40,493 nt of DNA from Bryobacterales bacterium (lineage in GTDB: Bacteria > Acidobacteriota > Terriglobia > Bryobacterales > Bryobacteraceae): the NCBI GenBank assembly GCA_016789745.1, contig JAEUQF010000168.1, positions 1 through 40,493 of the forward strand, given 5' to 3'. Below, piece after piece: positions 1-8,124 of the stretch. Positions within the stretch are counted from its first letter, which is position 1. Each line of letters begins with the position of its first letter. The position numbers were made by a program, and so were the translations under genes. The notes beneath the pieces were generated by a model that had not been told where the DNA came from, ran no database searches, and saw only the letters and a program-made list of their open reading frames with translations.

Positions 1-128
1 GCTGCCGCCAGCACTTCTCTCTCACGCGCTAGCGCCACCTCTAATCGTGCCTGCATGATATAGAACGACAAAAGAGCCGACCCGGCCGCAACGAAGACCG
101 GCAGTAGGATCCAGATGACAGCTTCCAT
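1..128 (-). CDS. Membrane-anchored protein, N-terminal fragment (cut by window edge)
   Basis: Reading the minus strand from the ATG at 128 gives 42 codons without a stop up to the window edge. The peptide starts MEAVIWILLPVFVAAG, a hydrophobic segment of about 22 residues, and continues into a charged stretch rich in Arg, Glu and Ala (QARLEVALARERE) that looks like the start of a coiled coil. This is the pattern of a single-pass protein with a cytoplasmic coiled coil. It is divergent from purM, with 88 bases between the two starts. The family is not recognised from this fragment. The codon pattern is plausible, but the short length limits confidence. Confidence 0.55.
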   Translation of the reverse strand, partial: MEAVIWILLPVFVAAGSALLSFYIMQARLEVALAREREVLAA

Positions 129-131
129 ACT

Positions 132-153
132 GGTACTTTCATCGGAAGGTACC
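132..153. promoter_or_regulatory. Inverted repeat between divergent genes
   Basis: Arms GGTACTTTC and GAAGGTACC pair at 8 of 9 positions around the loop ATCG. In the minus-strand transcript the hairpin would end three bases before the ATG at 128, so it could be an operator or could hide the translation start. Its function is inferred from position only. Confidence 0.3.
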
Positions 154-216
154 GGGTGGATCTTTAGAGCTTGGCAAGCCCGCTATCATAAAAATTCGCA
201 CCGAGATTTCCCAAGC

Positions 217-1263
217 ATGAAAAAGAACTCAAAACCGGCGACGGTCCGTTATCAGGACGCTGGAGTCAACATTGACGAAGCCGAACGCGGCGTCCGCCAT
301 ATCAAGCAATTGGTCAAGGAGACGCTCAGCCCGGCGGTGCTGACCGGGATCGGCAGCTTCGGCGGCGGCTTCCATCTAAAAGGATGGAAGAATCCGGTGC
401 TGATCAGCTCGATTGACGGGGCAGGCACCAAGGTGAAGGTAGCGGCGATGGCGAACAAGTACGACACCGTCGGCCAGGACTTGGTGAACCACTGTGTGAA
501 CGACATCATGGTGCAGGGGGCGACGCCGCTGTTCTTCCTGGATTACTTTGCCACGGGAAAGCTGAAGGCCGAGGTGCTCCGCGACGTGGTGAGCGGGATG
601 GCGATCGCCTGCAAGGAGAATGGCTGTGCGCTGATTGGCGGGGAAACGGCGGAGATGCCGGGCGTTTACGGCGACGGGGACTTCGATATCGCCGGCTGCA
701 TTATCGGCGCCGTGGAGAAGAAGAAGCTGCTGACAGGGGCGAAGGTGAAGGAAGGCGACCTGCTGCTGGGGCTGCCGTCAACCGGACTGCATACCAACGG
801 CTATTCGCTGGCGCGCAAGCTGCTGTTCGATGTGGCCAAGTACAAGATCGACCAGGAGGTGGGAGACCTGGGGTGCACGGTGGCCGAAGAACTGCTGAAG
901 GTGCACCGCAGCTATCGCAAGCCGTTGTCGGCGTTACATCAAGCGGGGTTGTTGAAGGCGGCCGCTCACATTACCGGCGGAGGGATCACGGACAACCTGC
1001 CTCGCGTGCTACCGGAGGGGCTGAATGCCGAGATCGACCTGGGCACGTGGCCCGTGCTGCCGGTGTTCCCGCTGCTGAAGCACTTGGGGAACATGCCGGA
1101 TGACGACTACCGGCGCACGTTCAACCTGGGTATCGGAATGATTTTCGTGGTGAGTGAGGGCAAGGCGAAGAAGGCGGAGAAGATCCTGTCGGACCTGCAC
1201 GAGCCGTTCTATCACATCGGCCATATCACGGGGAAACAGAAGGAACGGGTGCGTTACAAATGA
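217..1263 (+). CDS. purM: Phosphoribosylformylglycinamidine cyclo-ligase (AIR synthetase)
   Basis: PurM closes the imidazole ring of 5-aminoimidazole ribonucleotide (AIR) from FGAM using ATP, the fifth step of de novo purine synthesis in the cytoplasm. The protein has the family N-terminus (VRYQDAGVNIDEAERGV), the SSIDGAGTKVKVA substrate/ATP segment, the NDIMVQGATPLFFLDYFATG strand, IGGETAEMPGVY, and the C-terminal HITGGGITDNLPRVLP motif. An upstream ATG at 115 is in frame, but the 34 residues it would add match nothing in the family. The ATG at 217 gives 348 residues, the usual length. Its stop overlaps the purN start by four bases (ATGA), so the two are translationally coupled. Identity is secure. 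Confidence 0.96.
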   Translation: MKKNSKPATVRYQDAGVNIDEAERGVRHIKQLVKETLSPAVLTGIGSFGGGFHLKGWKNPVLISSIDGAGTKVKVAAMANKYDTVGQDLVNHCVNDIMVQGATPLFFLDYFATGKLKAEVLRDVVSGMAIACKENGCALIGGETAEMPGVYGDGDFDIAGCIIGAVEKKKLLTGAKVKEGDLLLGLPSTGLHTNGYSLARKLLFDVAKYKIDQEVGDLGCTVAEELLKVHRSYRKPLSALHQAGLLKAAAHITGGGITDNLPRVLPEGLNAEIDLGTWPVLPVFPLLKHLGNMPDDDYRRTFNLGIGMIFVVSEGKAKKAEKILSDLHEPFYHIGHITGKQKERVRYK

Positions 1264-1868
1264 AGCGTTTGGGCATTCTGCTGTCCGGGCGCGGATCGAA
1301 CTTTGAGGCGATTGCGGAGAGCATTGCGGCCGGGTGCCTGGATGCGGAGATCGCGGTGGTGATTTCGAACCGCGCGGATGCGCCGGGGCTGGAGCGGGCG
1401 CGAGCCCGCGGGTTGAAGGCGGTGCTGATTCCGAGCAAGGGGCTGGAACGGGAGGCCTACGATCGGCTGCTGGTGGCGGAGTTGGCGCGGCATGAGGTGG
1501 AGCTGGTGTGTCTGGCAGGGTACATGCGGCTGTTGAGCAGCGTGTTCATTCAGGCCTTTCCGATGCGGATTGTGAATATACATCCGTCGCTGCTACCGGC
1601 GTTTCCGGGGCTGGATGCGCAGCATCAGGCGCTGGCGCATGGGGTGAAGTTCAGCGGCTGCACGGTGCATTTCGTGGACGAGCACCTGGACGCCGGGCCG
1701 ATCATCCAGCAGGCGGTGGTGCCGGTGGAGGATGGGGATACGGATGCCAGCCTTTCAGCGCGGATCCTGAAAGAGGAGCACCGGATCTATACGGAGGCGC
1801 TGCGCCTGGTGTTGAGCGGGCAGTGGCGGCTAGCGGGCCGGCGGGTGATCGCGGCGGGAGCGGATTAA
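1260..1868 (+). CDS. purN: Phosphoribosylglycinamide formyltransferase (GART)
   Basis: PurN transfers a formyl group from 10-formyltetrahydrofolate to glycinamide ribonucleotide, step three of purine synthesis. The N-terminus (LGILLSGRGSNFEAI) holds the phosphate-binding loop. The catalytic segment NIHPSLLPAFPGLDAQHQAL contains the conserved Asn-His pair, and HFVDEHLDAGPIIQQ carries the essential Asp. At 202 residues it is the normal size. The ATG at 1260 overlaps the purM stop, and no other in-frame start is needed. The gene converges on kgd with 37 bases between the two stops; no clear intrinsic terminator is visible there. Confidence 0.95.
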   Translation: MKRLGILLSGRGSNFEAIAESIAAGCLDAEIAVVISNRADAPGLERARARGLKAVLIPSKGLEREAYDRLLVAELARHEVELVCLAGYMRLLSSVFIQAFPMRIVNIHPSLLPAFPGLDAQHQALAHGVKFSGCTVHFVDEHLDAGPIIQQAVVPVEDGDTDASLSARILKEEHRIYTEALRLVLSGQWRLAGRRVIAAGAD

Positions 1869-1905
1869 GCCCCGACGTTGGTTCGAATAGGTGGTCGCGG
1901 TCCTG

Positions 1906-4900
1906 TTAGACCTTGGCGCGTTTGCGGACCATACGGGTGCGCTTGGGCGGCTGGGGCGTGGCCGAGAAGGAGGCTTCGATGATCTCGGCCTGCTCGGCGG
2001 CGTGGCGTTTGCTCGAACCGGTGGCCGGGCTCGCACTTTCGACGCGGCCGACATAGCGGAGGCGGCGGCGGGAAGGCTCCAGCATGGGGTCGAGGTTTTC
2101 CTGCATGAAGCGCCAAGGGCCCATGTTCTTCGGCTCTTCCTGGACCCAGAAGACCTCGGCGTGGGGGGTGTAGCGCATCAGCTGTTCGGCGATGGCGGCC
2201 TTGGGGAACGGATACATCTGTTCGACGCGGACGATGCCGACGTGATCGGCTTGCCGCTCTTCCTTGGCGGCCAGCAGTTCCCAGTAGAGCTTGCCGCTGC
2301 AGAGCAGGAGGCGGCTGACGGGTTCGGGGGCGCCAGCATCGGGAATGACCTCGAGGAACGTGCCGCTGGTGAGGTCGGAAATGCGTGACACCGCGCGAGG
2401 GTGACGCAGCATGCTCTTGGGAGTGAAGATGATGAGCGGTTTGCGGACGCCGCGGCGGTCGACTCCACCGCACATCTGGCGCCGGAGCAGGTGGAAGTAC
2501 TGGGCCGGGGTGGTGCAGTTGCAGACCTGCATATTGTTTTCGGCGCAGAGTTGGAGGAAGCGTTCGATGCGGGCGCTGGAGTGTTCGGGTCCCTGGCCTT
2601 CGTAGCCGTGGGGAAGCAGGAGCACGAGGCCGCTGGGCTGGCCCCACTTGGATTCGGCGGCCGAGATGAACTGATCGATCATGACTTGGGCGCCGTTGAC
2701 GAAGTCGCCGAACTGGCCTTCCCACATGACCAGGGTAAGGGGGTCGCCCAAGCTGTAGCCGAATTCGAAGCCCATGACGGCGAACTCGCTGAGTGCGCTG
2801 TCGATGACGTCGAAGCGGGCCTGATCGGGCGAGATGTTCTTCATCGGCAGGTAGGGCCGGCCGGAGTCGTAATCGTAGAGTTCCAGGTGGCGCTGGGTGA
2901 AGGTGCCGCGGGCGCTGTCCTGGCCGCTGAGGCGGACCGGCGTACCTTCGAGCAGCAGACTGCCGAAGGCGATGGCTTCGGCGGTGGCCCAGTCCATGGG
3001 GGCGCCATTAAGGACTTCCTTACGTTTGTCGAGGAAGTTCTTCAGCTTGGGGTGGATGGTGAAGTCGGCCGGAACGGCGGTGATGCCCTGGATGACGCGT
3101 TCGATGGCGCTCTGGTCGATGGCGGTCTTGGGGCAGACCATGACGCCGGCGTCGAGCGGGCCGATTTCCTGGACTTCGAACTCCTCGCTCTTGACCTGGG
3201 CAGCATCGAAGGCGGCCGAGAGCTTGGCCAGGTACTGCTTCTGCAAGGCTGTTACGTCGTCGGCGGAGAGCACCTTTTCGCGAACCAGGCGGTCGGAGTA
3301 GAGCTTGACGACCGAAGGCTGGTTCTTGATCTTGCGATACATGACCGGCTGGGTGTAGCTAGGGTCGTCGCCTTCGTTGTGGCCGTGGCGGCGGTAGCAG
3401 AACATGTCGATGACGACATCCTTCTTGAACGCCTGGCGGTATTGGAAGGCGAGTTCGGCCACGCGGACGCAGGCTTCCGGATCATCGCCGTTGACGTGGA
3501 AGATGGGGGCCTGGACGGTGCGGGCGACGTCGGTGCAGTAGTGCGTGGAGCGCGACTCGTAGGGGTTGGTGGTGAAGCCGATCTGGTTGTTGATGATCAG
3601 GTGGATGGTGCCGCCGGTGGTGTAGCCTTCCAGCTGAGAGATGTTCAAAGTTTCGGCTACGACGCCCTGTCCGGCGAAGGCGGCGTCGCCGTGGACCAGC
3701 ACCGGAATCACTTTACAGCGCCAGGTGTCACCGATGCGATCCTGTTTGGGGCGGGCGATGCCCTCCACCACGGGATTGACCGCTTCGAGGTGGCTGGGGT
3801 TGGGGGAGAGGGAAACGCGGATCTCGCGGCCGGTGGGCGATTGGTGCAGGCCGTTGGCGCCGAGGTGATACTTGACGTCCCCGGAGCCTTGGGTGGCGTC
3901 GGGATCCAGTTCGCCTTCGAAGGCGGAGAAGATCTGGGTGAGGGGCTTACCGATGAGGTTGGCAAGCACGGTGAGGCGGCCGCGGTGGGCCATACCCATG
4001 ACGACTTCCTGGACATCGCGGTCGGCGCCCATGGAAAGCAGGGAGTCGAGGATGGCCATGGCGGATTCGGAGCCTTCGAGGGCGAAGCGCTTCTGACCGC
4101 GGAAGCGGGAATGAAGGAAGTGCTCGAACTCTTCGGCTTCGATGATGTTGCGGAGGATGCGCTTCTTCTGTTCGGCATCGAGAGGCCAGGCATTGGCTTG
4201 CGGCTCCATGTGGTGCTGCAGCCAGCGCTTCTGCTCCGGATGCTGGATGTTCATGTACTCGCAGCCGATTTTGCCGCAGTAGGTGCTGCGGAGGGTTTCG
4301 AGGATGTCGCGGAGGGTGGCGTATTGGGGCTCCTGGCCGTCCTCGCCCATGGCGCGGCCGAGCGTGCCGGTGCTGAACTCGCGATCGAGATCCCAAATGG
4401 TGAGGCCGTAGGTGGCCGGATCGAGTTCGGCGTGGTACTGGGGCTCAGAGCCGAGCGGATCGAAGTCGGCGATGAGGTGGCCGCGGACGCGATAGGCGTT
4501 AATTAACTGAAGAACCGCGGCCTGCTTGGCTACTTCTTCGGAATGCAGCCCGCCGGCAGCAACGCCGGAAATGCTGGGCATGCGGTCCGGTTCCCAACGC
4601 ACGGGGTGGTAGGGAAGGCGGAGATCGGCGAACATGCGGGAATAGAAGCCGTGTTCGCCCTGCAGCAACTGCTCGAGGGTGGCCAGGAAGACGCCCGATT
4701 CAGCTCCCTGGATGATCCTGTGATCATACGTGCAGGTGATCGCCATGATCTTGCTGATGCCGATCTGGGCGCGGACGGCTTCGCTAACGCCCTGGTAGCC
4801 AGCGGGATAATCGATGACGCCGGTGGCGATAATGGCGCCTTGTCCGGCCATGAGGCGTGGAGCCGAGCCGAAGGTACCGACGGTGCCGGGATTGGTCAGG

Positions 4901-5619
4901 GATATGGTGGTGCCCTCGAAGTCAGGCGGCATGAGCTTACCCTGGCGGGCACGCTTCACAAGGTCTTCGAATACGCGCATGTACTCTTCGAAGTTGAGGG
5001 CGCCGGCGTTCTTGATGTTCGGCACGACGAGCGAGCGGTTGCCGTCCTTGCCGGCGACGTCGACGGCGATGCCGAGATTGATCTCCTTGCGGAGGAGGCG
5101 ATGCGGCTGGCCGTCGACCTCGGCGTAGGCGTTATTGAGATTTTCGTGTTTGCCAAGAGCCTTGACGATTGCCCAGGCGACCAGATGGGTGAACGAAATC
5201 TTACTCTGGCCGTGGAGGGCGCGGTGCTGGTTGAGGATCCGCCGGTTTTCTTCGATCACCTTGACGGGGATGACCCGCTGGCTGGAGGCGGTGGGGACCG
5301 TTAACGACACCTCCATGTTCTCGGCGATCTTCTTCGCGGCGCCCTTCAGCAACACCAGTTCGGCGCCCGCGGGGGCTGAGGGTGGCGGGGCAGCGGCGGG
5401 CGCAGGCTTGGGAGCCGGGGGCTCCAGGGCCGGCCTGGCGGCGTAGGAAGTGTTTCCGTTTGTGTAGGTTGCCGCCGAACCGTTGCCGTTCGGCTGGCGA
5501 TTCTGGAAGACGCTGTTCCATTCTTCATCGACCGCCCGGCGATCATTGAGGTACTGCGAATACAGCTCGTCTTCGAGCCAACTATTGACGTTGATGGGTG
5601 AGGGGGGATCTTGTGCCAT
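1906..5619 (-). CDS. kgd: Fused 2-oxoglutarate dehydrogenase E2-E1 / 2-oxoglutarate decarboxylase (KGD type)
   Basis: This 1237-residue protein combines a succinyltransferase (E2) catalytic domain with a thiamine-diphosphate E1 dehydrogenase, the arrangement of actinobacterial KGD. Residues 1-40 resemble the E1 N-terminal segment (SWLEDELYSQYLNDR), 43-85 are a Pro/Ala/Asn linker, and about 85-330 are the E2 domain with catalytic His300 (CTYDHRIIQG). About 370-1195 is E1, with GMAHRGRLTVL, PSHLEAVNPVVEG, HGDAAFAGQG and NNQIGFTT. There is no lipoyl domain, as in KGD. A tail of about 40 residues ends in a basic patch (KRTRMVRKRAKV). The start at 5619 (MAQDPPSP) is preferred, because the 39 in-frame residues upstream look non-coding. 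Role: the oxidative or decarboxylating step of the TCA cycle at 2-oxoglutarate. Lipoyl-E2 and E3 partners are not in the window. Confidence 0.93.
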   Translation of the reverse strand: MAQDPPSPINVNSWLEDELYSQYLNDRRAVDEEWNSVFQNRQPNGNGSAATYTNGNTSYAARPALEPPAPKPAPAAAPPPSAPAGAELVLLKGAAKKIAENMEVSLTVPTASSQRVIPVKVIEENRRILNQHRALHGQSKISFTHLVAWAIVKALGKHENLNNAYAEVDGQPHRLLRKEINLGIAVDVAGKDGNRSLVVPNIKNAGALNFEEYMRVFEDLVKRARQGKLMPPDFEGTTISLTNPGTVGTFGSAPRLMAGQGAIIATGVIDYPAGYQGVSEAVRAQIGISKIMAITCTYDHRIIQGAESGVFLATLEQLLQGEHGFYSRMFADLRLPYHPVRWEPDRMPSISGVAAGGLHSEEVAKQAAVLQLINAYRVRGHLIADFDPLGSEPQYHAELDPATYGLTIWDLDREFSTGTLGRAMGEDGQEPQYATLRDILETLRSTYCGKIGCEYMNIQHPEQKRWLQHHMEPQANAWPLDAEQKKRILRNIIEAEEFEHFLHSRFRGQKRFALEGSESAMAILDSLLSMGADRDVQEVVMGMAHRGRLTVLANLIGKPLTQIFSAFEGELDPDATQGSGDVKYHLGANGLHQSPTGREIRVSLSPNPSHLEAVNPVVEGIARPKQDRIGDTWRCKVIPVLVHGDAAFAGQGVVAETLNISQLEGYTTGGTIHLIINNQIGFTTNPYESRSTHYCTDVARTVQAPIFHVNGDDPEACVRVAELAFQYRQAFKKDVVIDMFCYRRHGHNEGDDPSYTQPVMYRKIKNQPSVVKLYSDRLVREKVLSADDVTALQKQYLAKLSAAFDAAQVKSEEFEVQEIGPLDAGVMVCPKTAIDQSAIERVIQGITAVPADFTIHPKLKNFLDKRKEVLNGAPMDWATAEAIAFGSLLLEGTPVRLSGQDSARGTFTQRHLELYDYDSGRPYLPMKNISPDQARFDVIDSALSEFAVMGFEFGYSLGDPLTLVMWEGQFGDFVNGAQVMIDQFISAAESKWGQPSGLVLLLPHGYEGQGPEHSSARIERFLQLCAENNMQVCNCTTPAQYFHLLRRQMCGGVDRRGVRKPLIIFTPKSMLRHPRAVSRISDLTSGTFLEVIPDAGAPEPVSRLLLCSGKLYWELLAAKEERQADHVGIVRVEQMYPFPKAAIAEQLMRYTPHAEVFWVQEEPKNMGPWRFMQENLDPMLEPSRRRLRYVGRVESASPATGSSKRHAAEQAEIIEASFSATPQPPKRTRMVRKRAKV

Positions 5620-5766
5620 GCGAGCCCATATTCCATGATAACGCCTTGGTCGCCATAGCTGGCATGTCAGTCTTTTCGGCAACTCCGAGTTTCTCGCTAA
5701 GCCCGCCTGGCGCGCTAAGAAGATCCGAGCGAACAAGTAAAGGGGGTGCGGGATGAAGGGGCGGGT

Positions 5767-5780
5767 GGGCTTTAAAGCCC
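5767..5780. repeat. Perfect 14-base palindrome
   Basis: The sequence GGGCTTTAAAGCCC is its own reverse complement. It lies between two divergent genes and could be a protein-binding site or a remnant of a dispersed repeat. No second copy was found in the window. Confidence 0.5.
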
Positions 5781-5822
5781 CAGCAATAGCTCCGTCGAAG
5801 ACCCACTACCCAAAAGTTTCTC

Positions 5823-5850
5823 GCCCGCCTTCGCCGAGGCTTCGGCGGGC
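5823..5850. repeat. REP-like GC-rich hairpin
   Basis: Outer arms GCCCGCC and GGCGGGC pair perfectly. An inner stem GCCGA/TCGGC can form as an alternative. A compact, intergenic, nested GC palindrome of this kind resembles bacterial REP elements. Copy number in the genome cannot be judged from one window. Confidence 0.4.
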
Positions 5851-6021
5851 AAGGCAAGCTCACCAATCTCGCCAAGACGACAGCCAAACAATACAGAGAA
5901 GGGCCGGCCCGCACTCTTCATGGTTGTGGGCGGCCCGGAGAGCCGCGGGGTGCGCAGAGACGATGCAGACGACATAGGTTGGGAGCTTGGCTCTGCTTGT
6001 GCCCATGCTATCTGTAAAGAG

Positions 6022-6675
6022 ATGAAACTGCTTTTGTTGCCCTTCGCGGCCGTGCTGTGTCTGGCGCTGGATCCGGCGTCGTTGCAACTATTGGGGTCAA
6101 AGGCGGAAGCGGCTACTTTCAAGGGCAAGCAAGGCCTTAAGCTCACCCACGACACCGCTGCGCCGCGGCAGAACGCCGATGGCGGGGGTGGCGCGCTGGC
6201 CGTCAGGAAGGGCGTCTCACTGCGGAACGGTACGATTGAGTTGGAAGTGGCGGGTACGGTAGGCGAGGGTGCGAACGAAGGGGCTCGCGGGTTTATCGGC
6301 GTGGCGTTCCGGGTGCAGGGCGATGGGGAGAAGTACGAGTATATGTACCTGCGTCCGACCAATGGCCGGGCGGAAGACCAGGTGCGGCGGAATCACTCGC
6401 TGCAGTATTCGTCGCATCCGGGCTGGGGGTGGCAGCGGCTGCGGAAGGAGACGCCGGAGAAGTATGAATCGTACGCGGACTTGGAGCCGGGGGTGTGGAC
6501 GAAGGTTAAGATCACGGTGGAGGGGACTAAGGCCCGGCTGTATGTGAACGGCGCGGCGCAGCCGAATCTGCTTGTGAATGATTTGAAGCAGGGCGATGGC
6601 GCGGGTGGGGTTGCGCTGTGGATTGGGCCGGGGACGGTGGGCTATTTTCGCGATTTGAAGGTAACCCCGCGTTAA
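6022..6675 (+). CDS. Secreted LamG / 3-keto-disaccharide-hydrolase-like domain protein
   Basis: The 217-residue protein begins with a hydrophobic segment (MKLLLLPFAAVLCLA) consistent with export. The rest is a beta-sandwich-like domain, with strands such as GTIELEV and GFIGVAFRVQ, a KYEYMYLRPTN segment, WTKVKITVEGTKARLYVNG, and a final GPGTVGYFRDLKV. This order is typical of concanavalin-like domains of the LamG or DUF1080 (3-keto-disaccharide hydrolase) type, which bind or cleave glycans. The ATG at 6022 was chosen because it starts the signal-like segment; an in-frame start at 5920 would bury it. The cytochrome gene follows after six bases, so co-transcription is likely. Substrate is unknown. 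Confidence 0.75.
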   Translation: MKLLLLPFAAVLCLALDPASLQLLGSKAEAATFKGKQGLKLTHDTAAPRQNADGGGGALAVRKGVSLRNGTIELEVAGTVGEGANEGARGFIGVAFRVQGDGEKYEYMYLRPTNGRAEDQVRRNHSLQYSSHPGWGWQRLRKETPEKYESYADLEPGVWTKVKITVEGTKARLYVNGAAQPNLLVNDLKQGDGAGGVALWIGPGTVGYFRDLKVTPR

Positions 6676-6681
6676 CGGCGC

Positions 6682-7440
6682 ATGTTGTGGTTTCTGTTGG
6701 CGGCGCAACTGGCGACGGTGGGGAATCAGCCCTGCCAGGAATGTCATCGGAATATTTCGCGGAATTACGCGAAGACGGAGATGGCGTCGAACCGCGTGAA
6801 TTGCGAGGATTGCCATGGTCCGGCGAGCCTGCACATCCAGGGGTCGGACCGGCTGATTGTGCCGACGGCACTGGAGGGTTCGGCGCGGGATTCGGTGTGC
6901 GGGCAATGTCACTTGAAGGATGCGATCCAAGTGGCGCGGGTGGGGCGAAAGGCCAGCCAGTACCGGCCGGGGGCGGAGTTCGGGCGGTATGTGGCGACGT
7001 TTGTATCGGCGAAGCCTGCCGGGCCGGTGGACGGATTGCAGGCTAGCAAGTGCCGGCAGAAGGCGGGGGCGGATTTGTGGTGTGCCTCGTGCCATGACGT
7101 GCACACGGGCAAGACGGAGCCTGCGGCGGCGTGCCAGAGTTGCCATACGGCGCAGCAGTGCAAGCGCGGGCCGGATTGCGCCAGGTGCCATATGCCGCAG
7201 GCGGATCATCGGATTATTCGGCCGGGGCGGGCACCGGTGGCTTCGACAACTTGGCAACTGCGGCCGTTTTCGGCGGTGGACCGAGGGACGCGGGAGTTAG
7301 GGTTGGCGTATGCGGAAGCCTTTGCCCGCACGCGTGACGCGCGGCAGCAGGCAGAGGCGGTACGGCTGTTGCGCGGCATCGCCAAGCCGGATATCGCCGT
7401 CCGCACGGCACTTACGAAACTGAAAGCTTTTCAAAAATGA
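6682..7440 (+). CDS. Hexahaem c-type cytochrome
   Basis: Six CXXCH haem-attachment motifs are present in 252 residues, at about 18-22 (CQECH), 41-45 (CEDCH), 73-77 (CGQCH), 134-138 (CASCH), 151-155 (CQSCH) and 166-170 (CARCH). The short hydrophobic N-terminus (MLWFLLAAQLA) is a plausible export signal, as required for periplasmic haem attachment. The SKCRQ...LWCASCHDVHTG segment resembles the multihaem cytochrome c552/c554-like proteins common in Acidobacteria. The C-terminal 70 residues are helical and resemble a short TPR-type tail. Role: periplasmic electron transfer, partner unknown. The stop overlaps the next start by four bases. Confidence 0.88.
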   Translation: MLWFLLAAQLATVGNQPCQECHRNISRNYAKTEMASNRVNCEDCHGPASLHIQGSDRLIVPTALEGSARDSVCGQCHLKDAIQVARVGRKASQYRPGAEFGRYVATFVSAKPAGPVDGLQASKCRQKAGADLWCASCHDVHTGKTEPAAACQSCHTAQQCKRGPDCARCHMPQADHRIIRPGRAPVASTTWQLRPFSAVDRGTRELGLAYAEAFARTRDARQQAEAVRLLRGIAKPDIAVRTALTKLKAFQK

Positions 7441-8084
7441 CAGCAATTATCCTGGATATGGATGGCGTGATCATCGAATCGAACACGATGCACGCGGAGA
7501 TCTGGAAGGAATATCTGGAGGAACACGGCCTCTATCGCGACGGCATCATGAAATGGATGCATGGCAAGCGCAACGATCAGATTGTGGCGGAGGTTTTTGG
7601 GCGGGAGATCGGGGCGGAGGCCATCTTCCAGCACGGGGCGGATAAGGAGGCGCGGTACCGGGAGCGCATGCGGCCGGTGCTGGAGCAGCACCTGGTGCCG
7701 GGGATCCGGGCGTTCCTGCAACGGTACGCGAGCCTGCCGTTAGCGGTGGCGAGCAACGCCGAGCCAAAGAACGTACATTTTGTTTTGGACGAGGCGGGGT
7801 TGGCGCCGTTCTTCCGGGTGGTGGTGGATGGGCACCAGGTGCAGAATCCAAAGCCGGCCCCGGACCTGTACCTGCTGGCGGCCGAGCGGTTGGGAGTGCG
7901 GCCGCAGGACTGCATTGTGTTTGAGGATTCGCCGGGAGGCATCACGGCGGCGCGAACGGCGGGGGCGCGGGTGGTGGGAGTGACGACGGTGCCCGGAGCC
8001 GTGCTGCCGCCGACGGACTTCACGATCGCGGACTTTACTGACCCATCTCTCCCAGACTGGCTATCCCCTTACACGGAAATATAA
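7437..8084 (+). CDS. HAD-superfamily phosphatase (beta-phosphoglucomutase-like)
   Basis: The 215-residue protein has all four HAD motifs. Motif I is ILDMDGVIIES, with nucleophile Asp7 and acid/base Asp9. Motif II is LAVASNAEP, motif III is the Lys in NPKPAPDLY, and motif IV is IVFEDSPGGITAA. The helical cap after motif I (HAEIWKEYLEEHG) puts it in subfamily I, with phosphoglycolate phosphatase and beta-phosphoglucomutase. The substrate cannot be told from sequence. The ATGA overlap with the cytochrome gene suggests translational coupling, although a functional link between the two is not obvious. Confidence 0.9.
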   Translation: MTAIILDMDGVIIESNTMHAEIWKEYLEEHGLYRDGIMKWMHGKRNDQIVAEVFGREIGAEAIFQHGADKEARYRERMRPVLEQHLVPGIRAFLQRYASLPLAVASNAEPKNVHFVLDEAGLAPFFRVVVDGHQVQNPKPAPDLYLLAAERLGVRPQDCIVFEDSPGGITAARTAGARVVGVTTVPGAVLPPTDFTIADFTDPSLPDWLSPYTEI

Positions 8085-8124
8085 GGTTCCCGCGCCGTTC
8101 TGCCGATAGGGAGATTTACTGGCA

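Larger units (their letters stand above)
5620..6021. other. 402-base non-coding region with palindrome and REP-like hairpin
   Basis: This divergent intergenic region lies between kgd and a secreted-protein gene. It holds a perfect 14-base palindrome at 5767-5780 and a GC-rich hairpin at 5823-5850. Open frames crossing it on both strands show no recognisable protein features. No convincing -35/-10 pair was found for either flanking gene. Confidence 0.6.

Noticed and set aside
1877..1886. GGTTCGAAT sequence resembling a tRNA T-loop
   Set aside because: No acceptor, D or anticodon stems can be formed around it in the 37-base gap.
2401..4506. 701-codon open frame on the plus strand inside kgd
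   Set aside because: It is exactly antisense to conserved E1/E2 sequence, is Gly/Ala/Val-rich without domains, and arises from GC-rich codon bias.
5582..5914. 110-codon minus-strand frame upstream of kgd
   Set aside because: Arg/Pro-rich, crosses the REP-like hairpin and shows no family features.
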